Below are positions 23,201-29,822 of a stretch of 32,531 bases of DNA, piece by piece. Location: assembly GCF_947286155.1 (NCBI RefSeq), contig NZ_CAMYPD010000033.1, forward strand, positions 1-32,531. Reading direction: 5' to 3'. The stretch's first letter is position 1. Each line of letters starts with the position of its first letter. Source of the DNA: an uncultured Tessaracoccus sp. (GTDB taxonomy: Bacteria; Actinomycetota; Actinomycetes; Propionibacteriales; Propionibacteriaceae). Below the pieces are notes generated by a model. It made no database searches. It was not told the origin of the DNA and saw only the letters and a list, made by a program, of their open reading frames with translations. Both the position numbers and the translations under genes were made by a program.

Positions 23201-24055
23201 GTTGTTGCGGGCCTTCGCCACGACTTCTTCGTAGGCCGACCAGAACTGCGCGAAGTTCAGCTCCTCGCAGCCCTTGACGTTGGGTGCGAGCAGCTGGCGC
23301 TTGTCGCCCTTCTTCACGTCGATGGCGATGCCGAGGTTGATCGACGGGTTCCTGACGAGGTTCGGCTTGCCGTCAACGACGTCGTAGCCGTTGTTCATGG
23401 CGGGCACAGCCTTGATGGCCTGAATCATCGCGTAGGCGATGATGTGGGTGAACGAGACCTTGCCGCCCTTCGTGCTCTTGAGGAAGTTGTTGATGGTGGT
23501 GCGCTGGTCGATGACGAGCTTCATGGGCACCGAGCGCACCGAGGTGGCCGTCGGCATCGTCAGCGACGCTTCCATGTTCTTCGCCGTGCGCATGGGCGCG
23601 CCACGGAGCACGGTGTACGAGGGCTCCTTCGCTTCGACCTTCGGCCGGATCGCGGGGCTCGGGGCGTTCGCCGACAGGCCAGCGCCGCTGCCGGGCTGCG
23701 TCGGTGATTCCTTCGTGGTCTGCACCTGTTCCGTGGCCGGGGCATTCGCACTGGGTGGCGTCGGATGGTCGCCGGAGGTGTTCGTCTTGTCGGCGGCATC
23801 AGCGGTGGACAGCTTGGGTTTCGCGTTAGCGCCGACGGGCGTGGTCTTCTTCGCAGGCGACGGCGTGGGTTGCGGCTTCGACGGTTCGCTGGCAGCGGCT
23901 GGCTGGTGCGGTGCCGGCTGGCCCCCTCGCTCCTTTGCGAAGTAAGCCTGCCAGGAGGCATCGACGGATTCCGGGTCGCGCTCATAGGCGTCCCGCATCT
24001 CGTCAATTAACCACGCGTTGGCACCGAATTCGTCGTTGGGCTGAGCTGTAGACAT
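20273..24055 (-). CDS. kgd: multifunctional 2-oxoglutarate decarboxylase/dehydrogenase (Kgd, E2-E1 fusion)
   Basis: 1260 residues. The N-terminal helix (about 8-40: FGANAWLIDEMRDAYERDPE) is followed by a Pro/Thr/Ala-rich linker (about 45-145), an E2-type acyltransferase domain (about 150-400) with the catalytic STYDHRIIQGAESGEFL, and the thiamine-diphosphate E1 domain (about 410-1260) with GMPHRGRLNVLAN, GDASFSGQGVV, NNQVGFTTS and HVNGDDPDACIRA. A lipoyl domain is absent, as in all actinobacterial Kgd proteins. It works in the TCA cycle with a separate lipoylated E2 and lipoamide dehydrogenase, and can decarboxylate 2-oxoglutarate alone. The ATG at 24055 is chosen because conservation starts there; 23 further codons upstream have only a TTG. 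No clear ribosome binding site precedes it. Confidence 0.96.
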   Translation of the reverse strand: MSTAQPNDEFGANAWLIDEMRDAYERDPESVDASWQAYFAKERGGQPAPHQPAAASEPSKPQPTPSPAKKTTPVGANAKPKLSTADAADKTNTSGDHPTPPSANAPATEQVQTTKESPTQPGSGAGLSANAPSPAIRPKVEAKEPSYTVLRGAPMRTAKNMEASLTMPTATSVRSVPMKLVIDQRTTINNFLKSTKGGKVSFTHIIAYAMIQAIKAVPAMNNGYDVVDGKPNLVRNPSINLGIAIDVKKGDKRQLLAPNVKGCEELNFAQFWSAYEEVVAKARNNQLTVDDFAKTTATITNPGGIGTNHSVPRLMNGQGLILGVGNIDYPAEFQGMSSSRILELGVSKMTTLTSTYDHRIIQGAESGEFLKVLHELLLGNSGFYDEIFEALRIPYEPLRWAADVSAHRPDQVSKQARVIELINAYRAFGHLVADTDPLEYRARSNEQLSLEAHGLTIWDLDREFPIGTLGGEPRRYMTLRDILARLQDSYCRTLAVEYMHIADNEQRTWFQSRLEQARTPLSHEEHMHALDKLNEAEIFETFLQTKFVGQKRFSLEGGESLIVLLDEVAQRAANDSLDEVCIGMPHRGRLNVLANIVGKKYGQIFREFDGVADTKGTGDVKYHLGNEGVFVASNGKSIKTSVAANPSHLEAVNPVLMGITRAKQDVLGGDDFPVLPILLHGDASFSGQGVVFETLQMSQLRGYKVGGTIHVVVNNQVGFTTSPVESRSATYCTDVAKAIGAPVLHVNGDDPDACIRAARIAFEYRQAFHKDVVIDLVCYRRRGHNEGDDPSFTQPKMYDLIEQKRSTRRLYTESLIGRGDISMSDAEDVMNRFRERLEGVFKEMRESQDEVDEEYRKVPYYPTKPDQRLTEITPDSVRRIAEAHRTFPEGFQVHKKVLPQMERRAKSILEGPIDWATAELLAFGSLMMEGRPVRMSGQDTRRGTFSQRFAAVVDRVTNEAYVPMKHLTDDQAPFEIYDSLLSEYAVMGFEYGYSVARPDALVLWEAQFGDFANGAQIIADEFISSADAKWSQKSGVVLLLPHGYEGQGPDHSSARIERWLQLCAENALAVCQPSTPASHFHLLRNHAYVNYHRPLVIATPKSMLRNKLATSQPDEFTSGRWHPALDDPSITDAGKVERVLLCSGKIRWDLVKAREKQGLEGKVAIVSLERLYPLPDEDLAKILQRYAHVTDIRFVQDEPENQGAWPFMALHLVDALRKHLPDQEITLKPITRPWSSAPSVGSAKRHLEEEAELMRRAMEA

Positions 24056-24120
24056 CTGTGCGTGTGGCTTGGCCACGTCCCTCTCGTGTGTTGTTTCCCG
24101 CAGACTTCTGCGGCTGCATG

Positions 24121-25374
24121 TCAAAGCTTAGCCAATTGTTCGCGTTCGTGGGGGACACGTCGCGGCGATGCTTTGAGCGTCAACCATGCTGCGTGGACGA
24201 GCATCACGATGAGCAGCAGATTGCGCAGCACGAGGACAGAGGTTTCTGGGCCCGATCCGAGTGGTAACGCCATGATTCCCATCGTCGCCCAGGGGTAGGT
24301 GATCTGCGTCAACACGCCGACGATGACGAGCCCCGTCGCCAAAACCTGAATATGCCGACGCAGCCACCCACTCGTGTCGTGCCCGATGAGGGCGGCGATC
24401 GGCCCGCCAAGCCACAGAACGTACTGGGGAGAGAGGGTCTTGTTTGCGACGATGGTGGCGAGGATCACTGTGAAGATGGCGAGCAGGATCGCTGTGGCGT
24501 CCGCTCGATGTCGGATGAGACGCACGGCGAGATAGATGGCGAACAGCGTGGCCAGCGTCGTGCACACCGACGCCACAACCAGCATGGCATCGACGCCCGG
24601 CCCAAACAGCTCGATCGCGTTGTACTGCGATAATTCCAGGATCCAATGCGGCGAATCCGTGAATGTACGAACTGCCATGAGGGGAGTTGCCGGTACCGAC
24701 TCGATTTGCAGACCGCGTTCTCGCTGCCAGCTCAGCGGAGCGACATTACGATGCCATCCCTCGACGAGTAGCGATACTGCACCAAGTCCGCCCCCAACCA
24801 GGAGGAAGCCGAACAACCGACGCAGCCCCTTACCCCGGCGGGGGTCGGGCGCGAGCATGGGGAAGATGAGCAGGGCCGGCCAGAGCTTGATCGCAGCACC
24901 CATGCCCACGAACGCGCCCGACCACCATGGCCTGCTGGTGAGTAGCAGGCAGGCGAGGGCGACGAGCGCGGCCGGGATGAGGTCAAACCGGAACCAGACG
25001 ATGGCGCCGTTGGCGGCCGTGAACAGCATCCAAAACAGTGCAGCTCGGGCGCCTCGGGCGCGGTAGAGGCAGAACGCGACGAGGGCGTCGAGGAGCACCA
25101 TACATCCCGCGAAGAGAGGGAACCAGGATTGCCAGCCGCCACCGAGCCGGTAGAGAAGATGAAGTATCCACACCGCAGGTGGCGGGTACTCCTGCATAAC
25201 GCCGGATTCACCGCGTTCGAGCCTGTCGAGGTGAAAGCCGTAGTAGGAAACGTCGTTGGCCACGAAGTTCACGTCGGGGCGAAGCCACAACAGATACGTG
25301 ATGCAGCGTGTAAGGAAAAACACCGTGACGAGTAGCAGCGGTGTCCATCCCCGCAGGTTAGTTTTCCGCTTCAA
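24121..25374 (-). CDS. GT87-like membrane glycosyltransferase (DUF2029)
   Basis: About 417 residues with some ten to twelve membrane helices. Family signs: the early extracytoplasmic acidic region DVSYYGFHLDRLERG, EYPPPAVWILHLLYRL, the GAAIKLWPALLIFP loop and NKTLSPQYVLWLGGPIAAL, all common in GT87 polyprenol-phosphate-mannose-dependent mannosyltransferases of actinobacteria. The likely job is adding a sugar to envelope lipoglycans on the outer face of the membrane; donor and acceptor are unknown. The TTG at 25374 is chosen because AGGAG lies 5 nt before it. GTG or TTG codons at 25380, 25392 and 25401 are alternatives, the last almost touching the tRNA-Arg gene. kgd follows 66 nt downstream. 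Confidence 0.75.
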   Translation of the reverse strand: MKRKTNLRGWTPLLLVTVFFLTRCITYLLWLRPDVNFVANDVSYYGFHLDRLERGESGVMQEYPPPAVWILHLLYRLGGGWQSWFPLFAGCMVLLDALVAFCLYRARGARAALFWMLFTAANGAIVWFRFDLIPAALVALACLLLTSRPWWSGAFVGMGAAIKLWPALLIFPMLAPDPRRGKGLRRLFGFLLVGGGLGAVSLLVEGWHRNVAPLSWQRERGLQIESVPATPLMAVRTFTDSPHWILELSQYNAIELFGPGVDAMLVVASVCTTLATLFAIYLAVRLIRHRADATAILLAIFTVILATIVANKTLSPQYVLWLGGPIAALIGHDTSGWLRRHIQVLATGLVIVGVLTQITYPWATMGIMALPLGSGPETSVLVLRNLLLIVMLVHAAWLTLKASPRRVPHEREQLAKL

Positions 25375-25402
25375 CAGCACTCCTGCATTCACCGGCGCCA
25401 AG

Positions 25403-25477
25403 TGGCGCCCCCGCGAGGATTCGAACCTCGGCTCCCGCCTCCGGAGGGCGGTGCTCTATCCCCTGAGCTACGGGGGC
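25403..25477 (-). tRNA. tRNA-Arg(CCG)
   Basis: A complete 75-nt cloverleaf on the minus strand: acceptor GCCCCCG/CGGGGGC, D arm GCTCAGGGGATAGAGC, anticodon stem CCGCC/GGCGG around CTCCGGA (anticodon CCG), T arm CGAGG-TTCGAAT-CCTCG, discriminator G and an encoded CCA (25405-25403). Confidence 0.97.
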
Positions 25478-25478
25478 A

Positions 25479-25495
25479 TTCAGCCGACGGCTGAA
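25479..25495. repeat. 17-bp palindrome in the tRNA-Arg 5' leader
   Basis: TTCAGCCG-A-CGGCTGAA, a perfect 8-bp inverted repeat around one central base, ends 2 nt before the first base of the tRNA gene. If transcription starts near 25499 (see the promoter), the repeat forms part of the pre-tRNA leader. It could be an operator or a processing signal. Confidence 0.6.
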
Positions 25496-25505
25496 ACCTC
25501 GGAAG

Positions 25506-25514
25506 ATACTAGCA
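25506..25514 (-). promoter_or_regulatory. extended -10 of tRNA-Arg
   Basis: On the minus strand TGCTAGTAT (25514-25506) is an extended -10 element. The expected start is about 25499, giving a leader of about 22 nt before the mature tRNA. The same TGCTAG core occurs in front of rho. Confidence 0.5.
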
Positions 25515-25537
25515 AAAGATGAACGGGCGAGGTCCGA

Positions 25538-25549
25538 TAGGTTGAGGGT
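25538..25549 (+). promoter_or_regulatory. leaderless -10 of the lipoprotein gene
   Basis: TAGGTT (25538-25543) ends 6 nt before the ATG at 25550. The sequence GAGGGT between them might alternatively be a weak ribosome binding site. Confidence 0.35.
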
Positions 25550-26038
25550 ATGCGGAAAGTTCTCCTCGTGTTGCTGGTGTTGTGCGCGGGTTGTGTCTCA
25601 CGTCCAGACCCTGACCCTGCGGTCATGCGCACCACTGCTCCGCCATGGGATGCGCCGCGTGACGCGGTGTCTTACATCGATGCGTCCGGCCTCGAACAGC
25701 GTCCACTTGGTGAAAGTACCGACCCGTGGATCATCGAGCTCATCGTGCAGGTGGATGGCGAGCGCGTCGACATCCCCGCCATGATCGGCATCGACAGGCT
25801 GCGTGCCAAGCAGGCGGTCGTCCATACGCACGAGGCCGGCGGCGACGTCTGGCTGGAAGGGCCGGACAACCATCAGGCCACGCTGTCTCATTTCTTCACA
25901 CTGTGGGGTATCGAGTTCGACGGCAAGTGTTTGGCTAAGCGCTGCAACCTGGAGGTGCTCGTCGACGACGAACCGGCGTCGGATCCAGCCTCCGTGCAGT
26001 TTCGTGGCCACAAAGTGATCGAAGTCAGAGCCTCCTGA
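25550..26038 (+). CDS. small secreted lipoprotein, function unknown
   Basis: 162 residues. A short signal peptide (MRKVLLVLLVLCAGC) ends in a lipobox-like CAGC, so Cys15 is probably lipidated and the protein anchored outside the membrane. The C-terminal half (about 80-160) has VVHTHEAGGDVWLEG, ATLSHFFTLWGIEFD and a VLVDDEP..DPASVQFRGHKVIEV ending. This pattern (IHTHD...I.VEG...TLG.FF..WG) occurs in small secreted actinobacterial proteins without known function. Two further cysteines (KCLAKRC) could form a disulfide. It precedes lysA by 27 nt and is probably cotranscribed with it. Confidence 0.65.
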   Translation: MRKVLLVLLVLCAGCVSRPDPDPAVMRTTAPPWDAPRDAVSYIDASGLEQRPLGESTDPWIIELIVQVDGERVDIPAMIGIDRLRAKQAVVHTHEAGGDVWLEGPDNHQATLSHFFTLWGIEFDGKCLAKRCNLEVLVDDEPASDPASVQFRGHKVIEVRAS

Positions 26039-26065
26039 CCTTCTTCTGGCAGGCTTGGGGGCACT

Positions 26066-27469
26066 ATGACGCACATGCACATCGCTGGCTCGATCCACGC
26101 GGACTACTCGGGCATCCAGCCGCAGTGGCTGCACCGCCCCCACGACATCAACGCGTTGGATGAGAAGCTCTGGCCAAGAGGAACCCGTCGCGACGACAGC
26201 GGCACGCTGATGCTGGGTGGGGCTTCGTCGACTGAGTTGCTCGCCCGACAGGGCAGCCCCGCCTACTTCATCGACGAGGCCGATTTCCGTGAGCGCTGCG
26301 CCGATTTCCGCCAGGCGTTCGATGGATGGAGTATCTTTTACGCTGGTAAATCGCTGCTCACGAAAACGGTGGCGAGGTGGGTGTTCGAAGAGGGCCTCAA
26401 CCTTGACGTCACGACGATGGGTGAGATGCAGATTGCGCTCGCGGGCGGCATGCCAGCGGCCAGGCTCGGCTTTCACGGCAACAACAAATCCGTCGAGGAA
26501 ATCGAGTTCGCCCTGGAACAGGGGGTTGGGCAGTTCATCGTCGATTCCTTCCAGGAAATTGAGCGCATCGAATCGGCGTGCCACAAGCTCGGGGTTCAGG
26601 TGAAGGCCCTGGTTCGGGTCACCACTGGCGTCGAGGCGCACACGCACGAATACATCGCTACCGCGCACGAGGACCAGAAGTTCGGGCTGTCCATTCTTGG
26701 AGGCCAGGCGCTCGCTGGGCTCGTGCGGTGCGAGCACTCACCGCACATTGAACTGCTGGGTATTCACTCGCACATCGGCTCGCAGATCTTTGAAACCATG
26801 GGCTTCGAGGTGGCGATTCGACGCACGCTGAAGCTAGCGCATCAGTTCAAGACCGCCACGGGCGTCGAGCTGCAAGCCCTCGATCTGGGAGGCGGCTTCG
26901 GTATCGCGTACACCGAGGCCGACTCTCCCAAACCGACGAGCGAACTCGCGGCCGCCTTCGAAGAGATGATCGAGCACGAATGCCGCGCGTTGGGGCTCAG
27001 CCGACCGATGCTTGCCATTGAGCCGGGGCGCGCAATCAGTGGCCCGGCCGGGGTGGCGCTGTACACCGTCGGCACCATCAAGCCGGTCGAGCTCGAAGGT
27101 GGGAAAATCCGCACCTATGTATCGGTCGACGGCGGTATGAGCGACAACATCCGACCCGCGCTGTACGCGGCGGAATACTCCGCGGTCGTCGCTAACCGCG
27201 TCTCTGATGCGGAACCGCTGCTGTGCCGCGTCGTGGGGAAGCATTGCGAGGGTGGCGATATTCTCATCCGCGATGTATTCCTGCCCAGCGATTTGGCCGT
27301 CGGCGACGTCATCGCCGTTCCGGGTTCGGGTGCCTATGCACGATCGATGTCCAGTAATTACAACCAGGTGCCGCGCCCGCCGCTCGTCAGCGTGCGCGAC
27401 GGTGTCTCGTCGGTGATGCTGCGACGTGAAACCTTGGACGACCTCATGCGTCTCGATGTAGGAGAATGA
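26066..27469 (+). CDS. lysA: diaminopimelate decarboxylase
   Basis: 467 residues; the last step of lysine synthesis, meso-diaminopimelate to L-lysine, PLP-dependent. The N-terminal barrel carries the PLP lysine in FYAGKS (Lys95), HSHIGSQ and the phosphate-binding GGGFGI, followed by EPGRAI; the C-terminal domain has GKHCEGGDIL, the catalytic Cys-x2-x-Asp loop of the family, and AYARSMSSNYN. The ATG at 26066 gives the usual actinobacterial length. It is followed by hom with a 1-nt gap and starts an aspartate-family amino acid operon. Confidence 0.95.
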   Translation: MTHMHIAGSIHADYSGIQPQWLHRPHDINALDEKLWPRGTRRDDSGTLMLGGASSTELLARQGSPAYFIDEADFRERCADFRQAFDGWSIFYAGKSLLTKTVARWVFEEGLNLDVTTMGEMQIALAGGMPAARLGFHGNNKSVEEIEFALEQGVGQFIVDSFQEIERIESACHKLGVQVKALVRVTTGVEAHTHEYIATAHEDQKFGLSILGGQALAGLVRCEHSPHIELLGIHSHIGSQIFETMGFEVAIRRTLKLAHQFKTATGVELQALDLGGGFGIAYTEADSPKPTSELAAAFEEMIEHECRALGLSRPMLAIEPGRAISGPAGVALYTVGTIKPVELEGGKIRTYVSVDGGMSDNIRPALYAAEYSAVVANRVSDAEPLLCRVVGKHCEGGDILIRDVFLPSDLAVGDVIAVPGSGAYARSMSSNYNQVPRPPLVSVRDGVSSVMLRRETLDDLMRLDVGE

Positions 27470-27470
27470 G

Positions 27471-28763
27471 ATGGAAGCTTTGAAAGTTGGCCTGCTGGGG
27501 GCGGGCACCGTTGGCACGCAGGTTGCCCGAATCATCATTGACCAGGCTGAAGAGTTGGAGCAACGCGTCGGGTGCCCGCTTCGGCTCACCGGCATCGGGG
27601 TGCGCGATCTTGAGAAGGAGCGCCCAGGCATCGACCCTGCGCTGCTGACAACCGACCTGGAGTCCGTGGTGGATGGGGCGGACGTCGTCGTGGAGGTCAT
27701 GGGCGGTCTCGAACCGGCCGAGGCGCTCGTACGACGGGCACTCGAGCGTGGAAGCTCCGTCGTCACGGCGAACAAAGCTTTGCTCGGTGAGCGACTCATC
27801 GAGCTGTCGGAGCTGGCCGATGCGAACAACGCCGACCTCTACTTCGAGGCGGCGGTGGCGGGAGCCATCCCCATCATTCGCCCACTTCGCGAATCCCTCG
27901 TCGGCGACGAGGTGACCAGCGTGATCGGCATCGTCAACGGCACCACCAACTACATCCTCGACAAGATGGTGAGCACCGGAATGGGCTTCGACGAGGCCCT
28001 ACAGCAGGCGCAATCCCTGGGCTATGCAGAAGCCGACCCGACGGCCGACGTCGAAGGTCACGACGCCGCATCGAAGGCCGCGCTGCTGGCCGCACTCGCG
28101 TTCCACACCAACGTGAAGGGCAGCGAGGTGTTCTGCGAGGGGATCACCCAGATCACGCAGAAAGACATCGAAGCAGCGAAGGCCATGAACTGCACGGTCA
28201 AACTGCTGGCTGTGGCGCGCGCCAACGACGATTCCATCGCGGTCAAGGTGCATCCGGCCATGGTGCCGCTGAAGCATCCGCTGGCTTCAGTGTCTGGCGC
28301 GTTCAACGCGGTGTTCGTCACGACGAGGGAAGCCGGTGAACTCATGTTCCTCGGCCCTGGCGCCGGTGGGGCACCCACCGCTTCCGCCGTCATGGGTGAC
28401 GTGGTCACCGTCGCGCGTCATTTCGTGCGGGGCACCACTGCGATGGCGTCGACGAACTATCGCGACCGGCCCGTCGCGCCGATCGGAGAGTCGACGACAC
28501 GCTACTTCATCTCCATCGCAGTCAGCGACCGCCCTGGTGTGCTGTCGAAGGCCGCGCAGATCTTCACCGAGCATGACGTGTCCGTGCAGACCGTGCAGCA
28601 GTCCTATCTCGAAGGCCTCGAACGCCACGACGGGTTTTCGGCACGCCTGGGATTCATGACCCACGAGGCCAAGGAATCCGACCTGGCTAGCGTCGTCGAA
28701 GCGCTCAAGGCGGCTGACTTCGTCGGCTACGACGTGCGATTCATGCGGATCGAGGGTGCCTGA
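27471..28763 (+). CDS. hom: homoserine dehydrogenase with ACT domain
   Basis: 430 residues. The NAD(P)-binding start GLLGAGTVGTQVARII, NGTTNYILDKM, and EADPTADVEGHDAASKAALLA with the catalytic Lys/Asp region identify the enzyme that reduces aspartate semialdehyde to homoserine. The C-terminal ACT domain (about 345-430, YFISIAVSDRPGVLSKAAQIF) is the usual site of threonine feedback. AGGAG in the end of lysA lies 8 nt before the ATG. The stop codon shares its last base with the thrB start codon. Confidence 0.95.
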   Translation: MEALKVGLLGAGTVGTQVARIIIDQAEELEQRVGCPLRLTGIGVRDLEKERPGIDPALLTTDLESVVDGADVVVEVMGGLEPAEALVRRALERGSSVVTANKALLGERLIELSELADANNADLYFEAAVAGAIPIIRPLRESLVGDEVTSVIGIVNGTTNYILDKMVSTGMGFDEALQQAQSLGYAEADPTADVEGHDAASKAALLAALAFHTNVKGSEVFCEGITQITQKDIEAAKAMNCTVKLLAVARANDDSIAVKVHPAMVPLKHPLASVSGAFNAVFVTTREAGELMFLGPGAGGAPTASAVMGDVVTVARHFVRGTTAMASTNYRDRPVAPIGESTTRYFISIAVSDRPGVLSKAAQIFTEHDVSVQTVQQSYLEGLERHDGFSARLGFMTHEAKESDLASVVEALKAADFVGYDVRFMRIEGA

Positions 28764-29635
28764 TGCGGGTACGAGTGCCCGCTACCACCGCCAACGTCGG
28801 TTCAGGATTCGACTGCATCGGGATCGCCGTCGACTGGTATGACGAGGTTGAGCTGACACCGGGCGGCGAGGGCGTGTGCATTGAGGTTGAGGGTGAAGGC
28901 GCCGATACAGTTCCGCGTGACGCCAGCCATCTCGTGGTGCGCAGCATGCAGCGCGGTGTCGAGGAATGGGGCGACGGCGTCCTGCCCGGCTGCACGCTCA
29001 CATGCCGCAACGTGATTCCGCACTCGCGCGGGCTCGGCTCGTCGGCTGCGGCCATCGTGGCCGGTCTCGCGCTGGCCTGGGGGCTCAGCAGGCCAGATGA
29101 TCTGCACATCGGCGAACTGGCGCGGGTATCGAGCCTGATCGAAGGGCACGCAGACAACGCAGCGGCTGCGGTGTACGGTGGCGCCACATTGGGATGGATC
29201 GACGGCGGCACCGTCGATGTGCAGCCGTTCGCATTGCACGACGGCCTTTCCACCAAGGTGTGGATTCCCACGTTCGAGGTTCCCACCAAGGGCGCTCGTG
29301 CGGTGCTACCCGAGAGCGTCGAGCGAGGCGACGCTGTCCACCAGGCCGCGGCTGCCGCCACGCTCATGCTGGCACTCACGCAGCGACCTGAGCTCCTGCT
29401 CCGTGCGACGGCCGACCGCCTGCACCAGCGTTACCGTGCCGACCTTATGCAGCCCAGCTTCACGCTCATGGAGCGGCTCAGGGAGGTGGGCGTGCCCGCG
29501 ACGATCTCAGGCGCCGGGCCGACGGTGTTTGCCATCGGTACCGCCGACGACTTCGCGCTGGACTTCCAGGTGCCCACAGAAGGGTTCCGTTGTCTGGAAC
29601 TCCCCGTTGGTACCGGCGTGCAGCTCATTCGCTGA
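28763..29635 (+). CDS. thrB: homoserine kinase
   Basis: 290 residues of the GHMP kinase superfamily; phosphorylates homoserine for threonine synthesis. The N-terminal VPATTANVGSGFDCIGIA, the ATP loop PHSRGLGSSAAAIVAG and the late ATISGAGPTVFAI are the three GHMP motifs. Start ATG at 28763 overlaps the hom stop by one base (TGATG). In many actinobacteria thrC stands between hom and thrB; here it does not. Confidence 0.95.
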   Translation: MRVRVPATTANVGSGFDCIGIAVDWYDEVELTPGGEGVCIEVEGEGADTVPRDASHLVVRSMQRGVEEWGDGVLPGCTLTCRNVIPHSRGLGSSAAAIVAGLALAWGLSRPDDLHIGELARVSSLIEGHADNAAAAVYGGATLGWIDGGTVDVQPFALHDGLSTKVWIPTFEVPTKGARAVLPESVERGDAVHQAAAAATLMLALTQRPELLLRATADRLHQRYRADLMQPSFTLMERLREVGVPATISGAGPTVFAIGTADDFALDFQVPTEGFRCLELPVGTGVQLIR

Positions 29636-29687
29636 GAGGCTTCGCCACACCCGGATGACCAGGTTGCTTGTACCCAGTTGCTGAGCC

Positions 29688-29696
29688 TGCTAGTGT
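29688..29696 (+). promoter_or_regulatory. extended -10 of rho
   Basis: TGCTAGTGT (29688-29696) is an extended -10 with a poorly matched -35 (TTGCTT at 29664 is 21 bp away). Transcription would start near 29703, leaving a leader of about 120 nt before the rho GTG. Such a leader could mediate Rho autoregulation. Confidence 0.4.
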
Positions 29697-29822
29697 CGAC
29701 TCGGTTCCCGACGAGTTCGCGTTGCGTGCAAGTCGAGCTTCCACATCAGTGACGCAACCGGGAATCAAGTACCACACATTTTCGTATGCGCTCCACGTTT
29801 GAGCGACCAGAAGGACACCTTC

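Noticed and set aside
22406..23707. A 433-codon plus-strand open frame inside kgd
   Set aside because: It is antisense to a strongly conserved gene; long antisense frames are usual in high-GC DNA, and it shows no domain or ribosome binding site.
25598..26737. A 379-codon minus-strand frame across the lipoprotein and lysA genes
   Set aside because: Antisense to two supported genes, without recognisable similarity.
26834..27829. A 331-codon minus-strand frame across lysA and hom
   Set aside because: Antisense shadow, Ser/Arg-rich composition, no domain.
29636..29822. Riboswitch or attenuator in the rho leader
   Set aside because: About 120 nt of leader is predicted, but I could not fold a convincing conserved structure or leader peptide.
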